Positions 1 through 10,557 of a DNA stretch of 56,116 nucleotides are shown here, one piece after another. The stretch lies in NCBI GenBank assembly GCA_902573585.1, contig CACGKH010000005.1, positions 1-56,116 on the forward strand, read 5' to 3'. The stretch is from an uncultured Pelagibacteraceae bacterium. GTDB lineage: Bacteria > Pseudomonadota > Alphaproteobacteria > Pelagibacterales > Pelagibacteraceae. Position 1 is the first letter of the stretch, and the number at the start of each line of letters is the position of its first letter. The notes under the pieces are model-generated. The model did no database searches, was not told where the DNA came from, and worked only from the letters and a program-made list of their open reading frames with translations. The translations under genes and the position numbers were made by a program.

Positions 1-425
1 GAAAATTTTTTCCACATCAAATTCTCTAAAAATTCAGGGGCAGATCCAATGCCTAAAAAACCAATGATTTGTTTCTTAAAAAATTTAAACATATTCAAAG
101 AAATCCATGAGCCCATACTCGAACCAATTAAAATAAATCTATTTTTCTTTACTATTTTTCTTATTAGCAGTTTTGTTTCATTTGACCATTTTGAGATATT
201 CCCATTTGTAAAATTTCCAGATGATTTACCATGACCGGAATACTCTAATGCTAGAAAGCTAAGCTTGTTTTTTTTCGCAAAATTTAAAAATGTTTTAGGT
301 TTTTTGCCCTCTAAATCTGACATAAATCCATGTAAAAAAACGATGAAGACACTATTTTTTTGGTTGTGTTTTATATATCTTATCTTTTTGGTTCTATTTA
401 ATTTTAAATATTTGAAATTTGTCAT
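1..425 (-). CDS. Alpha/beta hydrolase, 3' end cut by window edge
   Basis: This reads on the minus strand from an ATG at 425 with no stop before the left edge, so about 141 residues are visible and the C-terminal part is missing. Residues 32-37 (HGFMSD) look like the oxyanion-hole loop. GSSMGS at 101-106 is a nucleophile elbow with Ser103 as the likely catalytic serine. SGHGKSSG near 63-70 is typical of serine hydrolases related to the ABHD10/BEM46 group. The catalytic Asp and His would lie outside the window. It diverges from the glycosyltransferase gene across a 42-base gap that must hold both promoters. The substrate is unknown; esterase or thioesterase activity is an inference from the fold. 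Confidence 0.8.
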   Translation of the reverse strand, partial: MTNFKYLKLNRTKKIRYIKHNQKNSVFIVFLHGFMSDLEGKKPKTFLNFAKKNKLSFLALEYSGHGKSSGNFTNGNISKWSNETKLLIRKIVKKNRFILIGSSMGSWISLNMFKFFKKQIIGFLGIGSAPEFLENLMWKKF

Positions 426-467
426 TAAAGTTTAATAGTTTTGTCTATTATTATATAACGTTATTAA

Positions 468-857
468 ATGTCGTCTAATATAAATGTTTTACAAGTCATA
501 CCAAAATTGGGCTATGGAGGAGCAGAAACTGGCTGTTATGATGTTGCTCATTATTTACCAGAAAATAATTGCAATTCCTTTATTGTAACCAGTGGAGGGG
601 AATTAACTAAATTTATAGATAAAAAAAAAGTTAAATTAATTAGATTACCTGTTCATAGCAAAAATCCATTATTGATATTAATTAATTCAATTATTTTAGT
701 TGGAATAATTTTGTTCTTTAATATTTCAATAGTTCATGCCAGAAGTCGTGCACCTGCTTGGTCATGTTTATTAGCAACAAAGATCACTAAAAGAAAACTT
801 GTTACCACATTTCATGGTACTTATAATTTTAGTGGTAGATTAAAAAAAACTTTATAA
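468..857 (+). CDS. Family-4 glycosyltransferase, N-terminal fragment (frameshifted)
   Basis: These 129 residues are the N-terminal half of a GT4 (GT-B fold) glycosyltransferase. The start carries a typical nucleotide-sugar transferase pattern, with GYGGAETGCYD at about 15-25, and HARSRAPAW and TTFHGTYN follow further on. The frame then ends abruptly at a TAA (855-857) just after an A8 run at 842-849. The missing C-terminal half lies in the next frame, starting at 865. If one A is removed from the run, the frames join and encode KKLYNSVMVRSD, a natural GT4 continuation. The intact protein would be about 384 residues, normal for the family. It is either a genuine broken gene or a homopolymer error in the sequence. 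The likely role is cell-envelope glycan synthesis. Confidence 0.75.
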   Translation: MSSNINVLQVIPKLGYGGAETGCYDVAHYLPENNCNSFIVTSGGELTKFIDKKKVKLIRLPVHSKNPLLILINSIILVGIILFFNISIVHARSRAPAWSCLLATKITKRKLVTTFHGTYNFSGRLKKTL

Positions 858-864
858 TTCAGTT

Positions 865-1623
865 ATGGTAAGATCTGATTTAATTATAGCTGGTTCAAAT
901 TTTATTTTTTCACATATAAAAGAAAATTATTATAATTATTTGGAACAAAAAAAAAAGTTTCTTGTGATATTTAGAGGGATAAACATAGACTATTTTGATC
1001 CATCGACCAAATTGGAAATTGACGAAAAAAACCTTTTAAAAAAATGGGAGATTAATAAAGAAAAAAAAATTATTCTAGTTCCAGGAAGACTTAGTTCTTG
1101 GAAAGGACAAGAGTTACTTATAGAAGCGGTAAACTTAGTAAAAATTGAATTAGGTTACGAAGCTTTTCATGTTGTAATATTAGGAAGTGATCAGGGAAGA
1201 AATTTGTATAAAAAAAAATTAATTCGATTAACTGAGCAATATCGACTAACTAATCAAATTAAATTTATAGATCATTGCAAAGATATGGCTTTAGCTTACC
1301 AAATTTCTGATATCGTTATTTCACCATCAATTGAACCAGAGGCATTTGGAAGAGTTGCGGTTGAAGCTCAATCTATGGAAAAACTTATTATTGCAAGTAA
1401 TATTGGTGGATCTAACGAAACAATAATAAATGAAAAAACTGGCTTTTTATTTGAGTCTGGAAATGCAAAATCTTTAAGTGAGAAAATTATAAAGGCCATT
1501 ACAATGGATGAAACATCTATTAATTTAATCGGTAAAGAAGGGAGAAAAAACATAATTAAAAAATTTAATGTTGAAAAAATGTGTTTTTCTACTTATTCAG
1601 AGTATAAAAGATTAATAAATTAA
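865..1623 (+). CDS. Family-4 glycosyltransferase, C-terminal fragment (frameshifted)
   Basis: These 252 residues hold the nucleotide-sugar-binding half of a GT4 glycosyltransferase. PGRLSSWKGQELLIEA is the start of the second Rossmann domain. SPSIEPEAFGRVAVEAQ is the conserved E-x7-E motif region that contacts the donor sugar nucleotide. The ATG at 865 is probably an internal methionine of the full gene, because the codons upstream in this frame (LYNSV) continue the family consensus back to the A8 run. The stop at 1621-1623 directly abuts the thrS ATG, so the two are probably cotranscribed. Function as a separate protein is unlikely, since the fragment lacks the acceptor-binding domain. Confidence 0.75.
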   Translation: MVRSDLIIAGSNFIFSHIKENYYNYLEQKKKFLVIFRGINIDYFDPSTKLEIDEKNLLKKWEINKEKKIILVPGRLSSWKGQELLIEAVNLVKIELGYEAFHVVILGSDQGRNLYKKKLIRLTEQYRLTNQIKFIDHCKDMALAYQISDIVISPSIEPEAFGRVAVEAQSMEKLIIASNIGGSNETIINEKTGFLFESGNAKSLSEKIIKAITMDETSINLIGKEGRKNIIKKFNVEKMCFSTYSEYKRLIN

Positions 1624-3525
1624 ATGCCTAATATTACATTACCAGATGGAAAAAAATTAAACTTTCCTAAAGAAGTTACAGGATTAGAAATTGCAGAAAA
1701 AATAAGTAAATCATTATCTAAGCAAGCGTTAATAATAAGTGTGGATGGAGAGTTAAAAGATTTATATTTTCCAATTAATAAAGACTGTTTAGTTAAAATT
1801 TTTACAGCAAAAGATCCTGAGGGATTAGATGCAATCAGACATGACACAACTCATATAATGGCAATGGCTGTTCAAGATTTATTCCCTGGAACAAAATTAG
1901 CAATTGGTCCAGCAATCAAAGATGGATTTTATTATGATTTTTATAGAGAAGAACCTTTTACCCCAAAAGATCTTGAAAAAATTGAGGTAAAAATGAAAGA
2001 GATAGTAGAAAAAGATGAAAAAACCAGAAGAGAAGTTTGGGAAAGAGAAAAAACTAAAAAACATTATTCTAAATTAGGAGAAAAATACAAAGTCGAACTT
2101 GTTGATATGATTCCTAAAGACAGTGAAGTCTCTATTTATTACCATGGAGATTGGTATGATCTGTGTAGAGGCCCTCATTTGTTATCGACTGGAAAAATTG
2201 GTAAATTTTTTAAACTTACAAAGGTAGCGGGTGCCTACTGGCGTGGAGACTCTAAAAACGAGATGCTCCAGAGAATTTACGGAACAGGTTGGGCTTCTCA
2301 GAAAGATTTGGACAACTACTTAAAAAGAATTGAAGAAGCTGAAAAAAGAGACCATAGAAAGTTAGGTAAGGAAATGGATTTATTTCATTTTAGAGAAGAA
2401 AGCCCAGGATCTGTTTTTTGGCACGAGAAAGGTTGGGCTTTATTTCAAAAATTAATTAATTATATGAGGAGCAGGCAAGATGCAGCTGGTTACAAAGAGG
2501 TAAACACTCCTGAAATATTAGATAGACAATTATGGGAAAAATCAGGGCACTGGGAAAAATATGGAGAAAATATGTATACTTCAGAAACCCCTGACGAAAA
2601 AGTATTTGCAATTAAACCTATGAATTGTCCTGGACACATTCAAGTGTTTAATCAAGGATTAAAAAGTTATCGAGATCTACCTTTGCGGATCACAGAGTTT
2701 GGAAAAGTACATCGTTATGAACCATCTGGAGCTTTACATGGCTTGTTAAGAGTAAGAGCATTTACGCAAGATGATGCTCATATATTTTGTTCTGAAGATC
2801 AAATTACAAGTGAGTGTTTAGAGGTAACTAATTTAATTTTAGATATTTATAAAGATTTAGGTTTTGAAAATGTAATTCTTAAATATGCTGATAGACCAGA
2901 GGTAAGAGTAGGGGAAGATGAAGTTTGGGATAAAGCAGAAGCTTCTTTACTTGAGGCAGTTAAAGCATCTAAGTTAGAATATAGTATTAATAAGGGAGAA
3001 GGTGCATTTTATGGTCCTAAAATTGAATTTGTTTTAAGAGATGCTATTGGAAGAGACTGGCAGTGTGGAACTTTACAAGTTGATTTAAATTTACCTGGAA
3101 GATTAGATGCTTCTTATGTTGATAAGGATGGAACAAAAAAAGTACCAGTTATGTTACATAGAGCTTTATTTGGTTCTTTAGAAAGATTTATTGGAATTCT
3201 TATTGAACACTATGCGGGCAAGTTTCCCTTTTGGATCTCCCCTTTACAAACAATTGTAATACCAATCTCAGAAGAATTTAATGATTATGCACTTAAAGTA
3301 TCTAAAAAAATTAAAAATGCAGGTATTAGTTCTGCTGTAGATCTAAAAAACAATAACTTAAATTATAAAATAAGAGATCATTCATTAGCAAAAATCCCTG
3401 TTTTATTAATTTGTGGTAAAAAAGAAGTTGACACTAATTCTGTAACCATTAGAAGATTGGATTCAAATAAACAAGATAATATGGAACTAAATACATTTTT
3501 AAAAAACATTCTCTGCTTTAAATAA
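1624..3525 (+). CDS. thrS: Threonyl-tRNA synthetase
   Basis: This 633-residue class II synthetase charges tRNA-Thr in the cytoplasm. In order it shows a TGS domain (about 1-60), an editing/SAD-type domain with the HDTTHIMA region (about 75-225), a catalytic core with MNCPGH (the zinc-binding cysteine motif) and RAFTQDDAHIF, and a C-terminal anticodon-binding domain from about residue 535. The length matches the family. The ATG follows the upstream stop without a gap. It heads a translation block with infC, rpmI, rplT, pheS and pheT, a common bacterial order. Nothing in the core looks damaged. Confidence 0.98.
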   Translation: MPNITLPDGKKLNFPKEVTGLEIAEKISKSLSKQALIISVDGELKDLYFPINKDCLVKIFTAKDPEGLDAIRHDTTHIMAMAVQDLFPGTKLAIGPAIKDGFYYDFYREEPFTPKDLEKIEVKMKEIVEKDEKTRREVWEREKTKKHYSKLGEKYKVELVDMIPKDSEVSIYYHGDWYDLCRGPHLLSTGKIGKFFKLTKVAGAYWRGDSKNEMLQRIYGTGWASQKDLDNYLKRIEEAEKRDHRKLGKEMDLFHFREESPGSVFWHEKGWALFQKLINYMRSRQDAAGYKEVNTPEILDRQLWEKSGHWEKYGENMYTSETPDEKVFAIKPMNCPGHIQVFNQGLKSYRDLPLRITEFGKVHRYEPSGALHGLLRVRAFTQDDAHIFCSEDQITSECLEVTNLILDIYKDLGFENVILKYADRPEVRVGEDEVWDKAEASLLEAVKASKLEYSINKGEGAFYGPKIEFVLRDAIGRDWQCGTLQVDLNLPGRLDASYVDKDGTKKVPVMLHRALFGSLERFIGILIEHYAGKFPFWISPLQTIVIPISEEFNDYALKVSKKIKNAGISSAVDLKNNNLNYKIRDHSLAKIPVLLICGKKEVDTNSVTIRRLDSNKQDNMELNTFLKNILCFK

Positions 3526-3541
3526 AGCATCTTCAAATTAA

Positions 3542-4087
3542 GTGGCAGATTTTAAACAAAATTATTTTCAAAGAAGAACGAAAGATCGTGGTCCTAGATC
3601 TAATAATAGAATTTCATCTCCTGAAGTTCAAGTTATAGCAAGTGATGGTGAAAACTTAGGAACACTTAATACCAATGAGGCTATATCTATGGCAAAAAAT
3701 CAAGGCCTTGATTTAATTGAAATTGCGGCAAAAGCTAATCCTCCAGTTTGTAAAATTATGGATATGGGTAAATTTAAATATGATGCTCAAAAGAAAGCTA
3801 ACTTAGCGAAAAAAAAGCAAAAAATTATCGCATTAAAGGAAATAAAAATGAGACCAGTGACTGAAACACATGATTATGAGTTCAAGGTTAAAAATGCGAA
3901 AAAATTTATTGCAAAAGGAGATAAAGTTAAATTCACAATAAGATTTAAAGGACGAGAATTGCAACACTCTCATTTAGGAAATGAGCTTATGTCTAAAATA
4001 AAAGAAGATATGAAAGATATTGGTAAGGTAGAATTGCACCCTAAATTTGATGGGAAACAAATGATTATGGTAATTCAGCCTTTATAG
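3542..4087 (+). CDS. infC: Translation initiation factor IF-3
   Basis: At 181 residues this has the usual IF-3 length, with an N-terminal domain, a lysine-rich linker (around residues 80-95, KKANLAKKKQK) and a C-terminal domain containing KEIKMRP and the RGRELQHS-like segment. IF-3 binds the 30S subunit, discriminates start codons and prevents premature subunit joining. The start chosen is a GTG at 3542, 16 bases after the thrS stop; infC often uses a non-AUG start tied to autoregulation. It lies between thrS and rpmI, as in many bacteria. Confidence 0.96.
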   Translation: MADFKQNYFQRRTKDRGPRSNNRISSPEVQVIASDGENLGTLNTNEAISMAKNQGLDLIEIAAKANPPVCKIMDMGKFKYDAQKKANLAKKKQKIIALKEIKMRPVTETHDYEFKVKNAKKFIAKGDKVKFTIRFKGRELQHSHLGNELMSKIKEDMKDIGKVELHPKFDGKQMIMVIQPL

Positions 4088-4097
4088 GCTTTAATAT

Positions 4098-4131
4098 AGG
4101 TTGTAAATTTTCATCATTCTTTGTATAACCT
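4098..4131 (+). promoter_or_regulatory. Hairpin in infC-rpmI spacer, possible ribosomal-protein leader
   Basis: The 53-base spacer between infC and rpmI contains an 8-bp inverted repeat: 4098-4105 (aggttgta) pairs with 4124-4131 (tataacct), with one G-U wobble and an 18-base loop. No T-tract follows, so it does not look like a terminator. In several bacteria the mRNA ahead of rpmI-rplT is bound by L20 for autoregulation. A similar role here is inferred only from position; the fold does not obviously match a known L20 leader. Confidence 0.35.
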
Positions 4132-4140
4132 CGCTCAATT

Positions 4141-4347
4141 ATGCCAAAACTTAAAACTAAAAGCTCAGCAAAAAAAAGATTTAAAATATCAGCCAAAGGA
4201 AAAGTGATGATGGCTCAGGCTGGAAAAAGACATGGTATGATTAAACGAACTAATTCACAAATAAGAAAATTAAGGGGCACTACTGCGATGTCAAAACAAG
4301 ATGGAAAAATTGTTAAGTCGTATATGCCATATAGTTTAAGAGGTTGA
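4141..4347 (+). CDS. rpmI: 50S ribosomal protein L35
   Basis: This 68-residue, highly basic protein begins [15 protein letters not shown] and contains the [10 protein letters not shown] segment typical of L35. It binds 23S rRNA in the large subunit. The ATG at 4141 is the only sensible start and lies 53 bases after infC, just downstream of a predicted hairpin. Only one base separates its stop from the rplT start, so the L35/L20 pair is probably translated in a coupled way. The ORF is intact and of normal length. Confidence 0.97.
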   Translation: MPKLKTKSSAKKRFKISAKGKVMMAQAGKRHGMIKRTNSQIRKLRGTTAMSKQDGKIVKSYMPYSLRG

Positions 4348-4348
4348 A

Positions 4349-4705
4349 ATGGCAAGAGTTAAAAGAGGAGTAACCAGTCGAGCTAAACATAAAAAAGTTT
4401 TAAAAGCTGTCAAAGGTCAATGGGGCAGAAGAAAAAATACTATAAGAGTTGCAAAACAAGCCATGGAAAAGGCTATGCAATATGCATACAGAGATCGTAG
4501 AAATAAAAAAAGAGATTTTAAATCTCTTTGGATACAGAGAATAAACGCTGGTGTCAGAGCTGAAGGATTAACATATTCTAAATTTATCAATGGATTGAAT
4601 AAAAGTGGAATTAAAATCGATAGAAAAATTCTAGCTGAGATAGCGTACGACAGCCCAGAAGCCTTTAAAACTATTGTTCAAAAAGCACAATCTGCTTTAA
4701 ATTAA
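4349..4705 (+). CDS. rplT: 50S ribosomal protein L20
   Basis: At 118 residues this has the standard L20 length. It has the long basic N-terminal extension ([19 protein letters not shown]) and the conserved GQWGRRKNT and [13 protein letters not shown] segments. L20 binds 23S rRNA early in 50S assembly. In some bacteria it represses its own rpmI-rplT mRNA, and the hairpin at 4098-4131 is a possible target, though that link is inference. The pheS gene follows after 43 bases. Confidence 0.98.
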   Translation: MARVKRGVTSRAKHKKVLKAVKGQWGRRKNTIRVAKQAMEKAMQYAYRDRRNKKRDFKSLWIQRINAGVRAEGLTYSKFINGLNKSGIKIDRKILAEIAYDSPEAFKTIVQKAQSALN

Positions 4706-4748
4706 TCTTCACTATTGTTTTTATTTGCTGAAGAAATAATCTGTAAAG

Positions 4749-5816
4749 ATGTCTGATCTTAAAAAAATAAAAGATGAATTTCTCACAAAACTTAATGGGA
4801 AATTAAATTTATCCGAAATTAATGAAATTAAATCAAATTTATTTGGAAAAAATGGATTGATTTCTTCACAATTTAAAAAAATAGGATCTGTTGTTGAAAA
4901 TGAAAGAAAAAAATTTGCTTCAAATTTGAACGTTATTAAAGATGAATTGCAAAATGCGATAGATAATAAAATAAATGAAATTCAAAATTTAGAGATTAAT
5001 GAAAAATTAGAAAAAGAAAAAATTGATGTAACTTTACCAGAAAGAACTTTTAAAAGAGGAAAAATTCATCCTGTATCACAAACCATTGATGAAATATCCT
5101 CAATATTTTCTGAAATAGGTTTTAGTGTTGAAGAAGGTCCAGATGTTGAAAATGAATATAATAATTTTACAGCATTAAATACTCCAGATAATCATCCTGC
5201 TAGAGATATGCATGATACATTTTATTTAGATGAAAAAAAAGAAAAGTTATTACGAACACACACTTCTCCTGTTCAAATTAGAACTATGTTGAAAGGTAAA
5301 CCACCTTTTAAGATTATTGCACCAGGAAGAACTTATAGATCAGACAGTGATCAAACACATGCACCAATGTTTCATCAAGTTGAAGGCCTCCATATTGATA
5401 AGGATATAAACATGGGCCATTTAAAAGGTTGTTTAAATTATTTTATTAAGGAGTTTTTCGAAGTTAAAAAAATTAAAATGAGATTCAGACCAAGTCACTT
5501 TCCATTTACAGAACCATCAGCCGAGGTTGACATTGGATATGAAATAAAAGATGGAAAAATAATAATAGGTGAAGGCGATCAATGGCTAGAGATTTTGGGA
5601 TGTGGAATGGTACATCCAAATGTTTTAAAAAATGTAAAAGTCGATCCAATAAAATTTCAAGGTTATGCATTTGGAATCGGAATTGATAGGCTAGCAATGC
5701 TTAAATATGGTATTAACGATTTAAGAGCTTTCTTTGATTGTGATTATAGATGGTTAAATCATTTTGGATTTGATCCATTAGATGTGCCAACAAATTATAG
5801 AGGCTTGAGCAGATGA
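4749..5816 (+). CDS. pheS: Phenylalanyl-tRNA synthetase alpha subunit
   Basis: These 355 residues form the catalytic alpha chain of the alpha2-beta2 enzyme. An N-terminal coiled-coil (about 1-90) contacts tRNA, and the class II core follows. Visible motifs include the motif 2 region ([23 protein letters not shown]), the [10 protein letters not shown] segment, and motif 3 in the [10 protein letters not shown] segment near the C terminus. The stop overlaps the pheT start by 4 bases (ATGA), implying coupled translation of the two subunits. Length and motifs are normal. Confidence 0.98.
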   Translation: MSDLKKIKDEFLTKLNGKLNLSEINEIKSNLFGKNGLISSQFKKIGSVVENERKKFASNLNVIKDELQNAIDNKINEIQNLEINEKLEKEKIDVTLPERTFKRGKIHPVSQTIDEISSIFSEIGFSVEEGPDVENEYNNFTALNTPDNHPARDMHDTFYLDEKKEKLLRTHTSPVQIRTMLKGKPPFKIIAPGRTYRSDSDQTHAPMFHQVEGLHIDKDINMGHLKGCLNYFIKEFFEVKKIKMRFRPSHFPFTEPSAEVDIGYEIKDGKIIIGEGDQWLEILGCGMVHPNVLKNVKVDPIKFQGYAFGIGIDRLAMLKYGINDLRAFFDCDYRWLNHFGFDPLDVPTNYRGLSR

Positions 5817-8221
5817 AGATTACATTTGATTGGCTTAAAGATCATTTAAATATAAATTTAAAAGAGGAAAAACTTTTAGATCAATTAACAAACATTGGTC
5901 TAGAGGTAGAAAGTTTAGGAAATTTATCCTCAGGCAATGAATTATTTAAAGTAGCAAAAATTATAAAAATAGAAAAACATCCAAATGCTGATCGACTAAA
6001 AGTTTGTGATGTTAATATTGGAGAAAAAGAATTAAAAAAAGTTGTTTGCGGGGCAAATAATGCTAGAGAGGGATTACTTACAGTATATGCTCCACCAGGA
6101 GCAATTATTCCCAAAAACAAAACAAAGTTAGTTGTTGCTAAAATTAGAGGTGTTACCTCCTATGGTATGCTTTGTTCTGAGTCTGAATTGAATTTATCAG
6201 ACGAAAGTGATGGAATAATAGAATTATTAAAATCTAAATATGAAAAAAATATTGGTAAGAGCTATTTTTCAAAATCAAATTCAAATCTTATTGACTTATC
6301 AATTACGCCTAACAGGCCTGACTGTCTTGGTTTAAGAGGAATAGCTAGAGATCTTGCTGCTTCTGGTTTTGGAAAATTAAAAGATTTAAAAGAAAAAAAA
6401 TATAAATCAAATTCAAAACAAACTATTAAGATCAAAATTAATAAAGAAAAAAATCAAGGCTGTACTATCTTTGGGAGTTGTTTAATCAGCAATGTTAAAA
6501 ATTCTGAAAGTCCTAAATGGTTAAAAGATAAACTAGTTTCAATAGGTGAAAAACCAATTTCAGCAATAGTTGATATTACGAATTATATAATGTTTGATAT
6601 TAATCGCCCATTGCATGCATATGATGCAGATAAAATTCAAAAAGGCATCGTAGTTCGAAATTCTAAATCTGGTGAAGAATTTACAGCTCTAGACAATAAA
6701 AATTATAAATTAGATAATGGTATGTGCGTGATAAGTGATAATAAAGGTATTTTAGGACTAGGTGGAATTATAGGAGGCACAAGATCAGGAACTGAACTTA
6801 ATACAAAAAATGTATTATTAGAGGCAGCTTATTTTGAGCCTAGATCAATAAGAGACACAGCAAAAAAATTAAATATTGATACAGATGCAAAATTTAGATT
6901 TGAAAGAGGAATTGACCCATCATCTATTGAGGCTGGTTTAAATAAAGCGGCATCATTAATAAAAGAAATATGTGGTGGTGAAATTAGTAAAATTGATATT
7001 CAAAAAATTAATAATTTCAAAAAAAAAACTATTAAATTTGATCCATTTTCATTCGAAAGAGTAACTGGTTTTAAAATTTCAACTAAAGAAATGTTGAAAA
7101 TTTTAGAAGATCTTGGTTTTAAAATTAAAAAAGATAAAAAGTTTTTAAATTTAACTATACCATCATGGAGACCTGATATTTCACAAGAAGTAGATATCGT
7201 TGAAGAATTAGTAAGAATTAGTGGTTATGAAAAGATAAATATCATAAATCCAATTAAAGAAAGAACTAAATCTACTTTAACCCAATCTCAAAAACTTTTT
7301 CATTTTTTGCAAAGAGCAATCGCATCAAAAGGATATTTAGAAGCAATTACGTGGTCATTTACTGACTCAAATTATAACAATCATTTTAAAGATAAAAATA
7401 AAGAAATAAAAATAGTAAATCCCATAAGTTCTGAATTAGGTGTTTTGAGAAATTCAATCTTCTCTAATTTAATAATGTATATGAGTAAAAATCTTGATAG
7501 AGGTTTTAAGGATTTATCAATATTTGAAATTGGTCCTATTTTTAAAGGTTCTAATCCAGGTGAGCAAAGTACAGTGGTTTGTGGTTTATCAGCTGGTAAA
7601 AAAAATAGATTGTCTTGGATTGATAAAGAGAGAGATATTGATGTATTTGATGTTAAGAGAGATGTGATTCAAACCCTAGTTGAGGCTGGTTATAATTCTG
7701 ATAAATTTTTTATAGATAGTGAAACCCCTAATTATTTTCATCCAGGTAAATCAGGTAGATTATTTTTGAATAGAGGAAAAGATTTAGTAGCAGCTTATTT
7801 TGGTGAAATACATCCAAATATTTTAAAAAACATAGATATAAAAACAGATACTTTAGTAGGATTTGAAATTTTCTTAGACAATTTAAAGTTACCTAAAAAA
7901 ACATTGAATGATCAAAAAACAAATTTTGTAGTTTCAGACTATCAAAAATCAGAGAGAGATTTTGCGTTTATAGTAAATAAAAATATAACTTCTCAAGATT
8001 TGATAAATGCAATTTCTAGTGTTGGTCAAAATTTAATAAGCAACATAAAGGTCTTTGATGTTTATGAAGGTAGTAATATTCCTGAAAATCAAAAGTCTAT
8101 TGCAATCAGTGTAACTATTCAATCATTTGAAAAAACATTAAATGATAATGATTTAGAAAAAATAAATAAATTAATCATTCAAACAGTAGAAGATAAGACT
8201 GGTGCTAAGATTCGTTCCTAA
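5813..8221 (+). CDS. pheT: Phenylalanyl-tRNA synthetase beta subunit
   Basis: This 802-residue beta chain carries an N-terminal OB-fold/tRNA-binding domain (about 40-155, with [13 protein letters not shown]), the B3/B4 editing region ([16 protein letters not shown] and the later [12 protein letters not shown]), B5 domains, and a C-terminal ferredoxin-like anticodon-binding domain ([11 protein letters not shown]). It pairs with PheS to charge tRNA-Phe and to edit mischarged Tyr. It starts inside the pheS stop. The tRNA-Phe gene lies elsewhere in the window at 46680. Confidence 0.98.
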   Translation: MKITFDWLKDHLNINLKEEKLLDQLTNIGLEVESLGNLSSGNELFKVAKIIKIEKHPNADRLKVCDVNIGEKELKKVVCGANNAREGLLTVYAPPGAIIPKNKTKLVVAKIRGVTSYGMLCSESELNLSDESDGIIELLKSKYEKNIGKSYFSKSNSNLIDLSITPNRPDCLGLRGIARDLAASGFGKLKDLKEKKYKSNSKQTIKIKINKEKNQGCTIFGSCLISNVKNSESPKWLKDKLVSIGEKPISAIVDITNYIMFDINRPLHAYDADKIQKGIVVRNSKSGEEFTALDNKNYKLDNGMCVISDNKGILGLGGIIGGTRSGTELNTKNVLLEAAYFEPRSIRDTAKKLNIDTDAKFRFERGIDPSSIEAGLNKAASLIKEICGGEISKIDIQKINNFKKKTIKFDPFSFERVTGFKISTKEMLKILEDLGFKIKKDKKFLNLTIPSWRPDISQEVDIVEELVRISGYEKINIINPIKERTKSTLTQSQKLFHFLQRAIASKGYLEAITWSFTDSNYNNHFKDKNKEIKIVNPISSELGVLRNSIFSNLIMYMSKNLDRGFKDLSIFEIGPIFKGSNPGEQSTVVCGLSAGKKNRLSWIDKERDIDVFDVKRDVIQTLVEAGYNSDKFFIDSETPNYFHPGKSGRLFLNRGKDLVAAYFGEIHPNILKNIDIKTDTLVGFEIFLDNLKLPKKTLNDQKTNFVVSDYQKSERDFAFIVNKNITSQDLINAISSVGQNLISNIKVFDVYEGSNIPENQKSIAISVTIQSFEKTLNDNDLEKINKLIIQTVEDKTGAKIRS

Positions 8222-8228
8222 AAATTAA

Positions 8229-10040
8229 ATGAGCACTATAGATAATATAAGAAACTTTGCGATCATTGCTCATATTGATCATGGTAAATCCACTATAGCA
8301 GATAGAATTATTCATAAGTGTGGTGGTTTAACTGAAAGAGAAATGAAGGCGCAAGTTCTTGACTCAATGGATATTGAAAGAGAGAGGGGTATAACTATTA
8401 AAGCTCAAACAGTAAAATTAAATTATAAAGCAAAAAATGGCAAAGATTATATTTTAAATATAATTGATACACCGGGACATGTAGATTTTAGCTATGAAGT
8501 TAGCAGATCTCTTTATGCTTGTGAGGGATCGATATTAATTGTAGATAGCACACAAGGCGTAGAAGCTCAAACATTAGCTAACGTTTATCAAGCTCTAGAT
8601 ATAAATCATGAAATAATTCCTGTGCTGAATAAAATAGATTTGCCAGCTTCAGATTTGGACAAAACGAAAAAACAGATTGAAGATGTAATTGGAATAGATA
8701 CAGAAAATGCAGTTCCATGCTCGGGTAAAACTGGTGAGGGTATAGATGATATTTTAGAACAAATCATTGAAAGACTACCTGGGCCAAAAGGTGACACAGA
8801 AGAAAGTTTAAAATGTTTATTGGTTGACAGTTGGTACGACACATATCTAGGAGTTGTAATATTAGTAAGAGTAATTAATGGAAAAATTACAAAGAACATG
8901 AAAATTAAAATGCTGTCAACTGACCAAGACTATATAGTAGAAAAAGTCGGTGTATTTACACCCAAAGCTAGAGATACCAATGAATTAAGTACAGGAGAGA
9001 TAGGTTTTATAACAACAGGAATTAAGGTTTTATCAGAAACTAAAGTCGGAGACACTATTTGTGATGCTAATAAACCAATAGTTGAAGTTTTACCGGGTTT
9101 TAAGCCAAGCAAGCCAGTTGTATTTTGTGGTTTGTTTCCAGTGGATAGTTCTGAGTATCAAAAATTAAAAGATGGCCTAGCAAAATTGAAATTAAATGAT
9201 TCAAGTTTTTCTTTTGAGCCAGAGTCATCATCAGCTTTAGGTTTAGGATTTAGGTGTGGATTTTTAGGATTATTACATCTCGAAATAATAACAGAAAGAT
9301 TAGAAAGAGAATTCGATGTAAATTTATTAACAACAACTCCTGGAGTTGTTTACAAAATAAATTTGAACACTGAAAAAACAATAGATCTTCAAAATCCTTC
9401 AAGTTTACCAGATCCAACTATAATAAAATCAATAGAAGAACCATGGATTAAAGCAACAATAATTACCCCTGATCAATATTTAGGATCAATTATTAAATTA
9501 TGCCAAGATAAGAGAGGTATTCAAACAAACTTAACTTATTCAGGAAATAGAGCGGTATTAAGTTATGAATTACCACTAAATGAAGTAGTTTTTGATTTTA
9601 ATGATAGAATAAAATCAATGACCAGTGGCTATGCAAGCTTTGATTATGAGATAATAGAACACAGAGAAGGAGACCTAGTAAAATTAGGAATCTTAGTAAA
9701 TGGAGAGCCAGTAGATGCACTTGCAATGATGATCCATAAAGATTTTGCCCAGAGGACAGGTAGAGAAGTTTGTGAAAAATTAAAAGATTTAATTCCAAGA
9801 CATAATTTTATGATTCCAGTACAAGCTGCGATAGGTGGAAAAATTATAGCGAGAGAGACTATTAAAGGCTTTAAAAAAGATGTATTAACAAAAATTCATG
9901 GTGGTGGGGCAACAGATAGAAAAAGAAAACTGCTTGAAAAACAAAAAAAAGGAAAAGCTAGATCTAAACAATTTGGGAGAGTAGAGATACCTCAGGAGGC
10001 ATTTATTGGTGTTTTAAAAATTAATGGAGACAAACAATGA
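8229..10040 (+). CDS. lepA: Elongation factor 4 (LepA), ribosomal GTPase
   Basis: This 603-residue translational GTPase has G1 AHIDHGKST at about residues 13-21, G3 DTPGHVDF, and G4 NKIDLP. It also carries EF-G-like domains and the LepA-specific C-terminal domain ending in a very basic segment ([14 protein letters not shown]). EF4 acts on ribosomes in back-translocation or in ribosome biogenesis under stress. It ends the core block: its stop overlaps the next gene (10037) by 4 bases, so the polysaccharide island may be read through from this operon. Confidence 0.98.
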   Translation: MSTIDNIRNFAIIAHIDHGKSTIADRIIHKCGGLTEREMKAQVLDSMDIERERGITIKAQTVKLNYKAKNGKDYILNIIDTPGHVDFSYEVSRSLYACEGSILIVDSTQGVEAQTLANVYQALDINHEIIPVLNKIDLPASDLDKTKKQIEDVIGIDTENAVPCSGKTGEGIDDILEQIIERLPGPKGDTEESLKCLLVDSWYDTYLGVVILVRVINGKITKNMKIKMLSTDQDYIVEKVGVFTPKARDTNELSTGEIGFITTGIKVLSETKVGDTICDANKPIVEVLPGFKPSKPVVFCGLFPVDSSEYQKLKDGLAKLKLNDSSFSFEPESSSALGLGFRCGFLGLLHLEIITERLEREFDVNLLTTTPGVVYKINLNTEKTIDLQNPSSLPDPTIIKSIEEPWIKATIITPDQYLGSIIKLCQDKRGIQTNLTYSGNRAVLSYELPLNEVVFDFNDRIKSMTSGYASFDYEIIEHREGDLVKLGILVNGEPVDALAMMIHKDFAQRTGREVCEKLKDLIPRHNFMIPVQAAIGGKIIARETIKGFKKDVLTKIHGGGATDRKRKLLEKQKKGKARSKQFGRVEIPQEAFIGVLKINGDKQ

Positions 10041-10552
10041 GATTATTATCAACAAAGATAAAAGATATTAAAAAAATTAAAACCAAAATTTTTAAAGATA
10101 AAAGAGGTTTTTTTAAAGAAATCTACAAAAAAAAAATTTTAAAAAAAAATTTTATTTTTGATGTTATGTCATATTCTAAAAAAAATGTATTGAGAGGATT
10201 ACATATACAGACCAAGTTTCCTCAAGCTAAACTTATTACTGTAACTTCTGGAAAAATAATGGATATAGCTGTTGATTTACGAAAAAACTCTAAAAGTTTT
10301 GGTAAATATTACTCTACAATTATCTCACAAGACTCAGATTTTTCATTATTTATACCCGAGGGCTTTGCTCATGGTTTTCTTTGTTTATCTCGAACATGCA
10401 CAATTAATTATAAATGTTCAGAATATAGAAATAAAAAAAGTGAAAAAACCTTAAGATGGGATGATGAACAAACTAATATAAAATGGCCAATTAAAAAACC
10501 TATATTATCTTTGAAAGATAAAAATGGAAAAAATTTAGATTTTTTTAGATAA
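10037..10552 (+). CDS. rfbC: dTDP-4-dehydrorhamnose 3,5-epimerase-like (RmlC family)
   Basis: These 171 residues form a single cupin domain. RmlC-type landmarks are VLRGLHIQ (53-60 region), [21 protein letters not shown] and [13 protein letters not shown], which provide the active-site histidine and substrate pocket. The family epimerises C3 and C5 of dTDP-4-keto-6-deoxyglucose or a related sugar. It is slightly shorter than classical RmlC (about 180). It starts inside the lepA stop and opens the surface-polysaccharide island. The next gene encodes an RmlD-like reductase, so the pair may complete a 6-deoxyhexose; no rmlA or rmlB is in the window. Confidence 0.88.
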   Translation: MRLLSTKIKDIKKIKTKIFKDKRGFFKEIYKKKILKKNFIFDVMSYSKKNVLRGLHIQTKFPQAKLITVTSGKIMDIAVDLRKNSKSFGKYYSTIISQDSDFSLFIPEGFAHGFLCLSRTCTINYKCSEYRNKKSEKTLRWDDEQTNIKWPIKKPILSLKDKNGKNLDFFR

Positions 10553-10557
10553 AACTT

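Noticed and set aside
49-234. Plus-strand 61-codon frame at the left edge
   Set aside because: It is antisense to the alpha/beta hydrolase, whose motifs are clear on the other strand.
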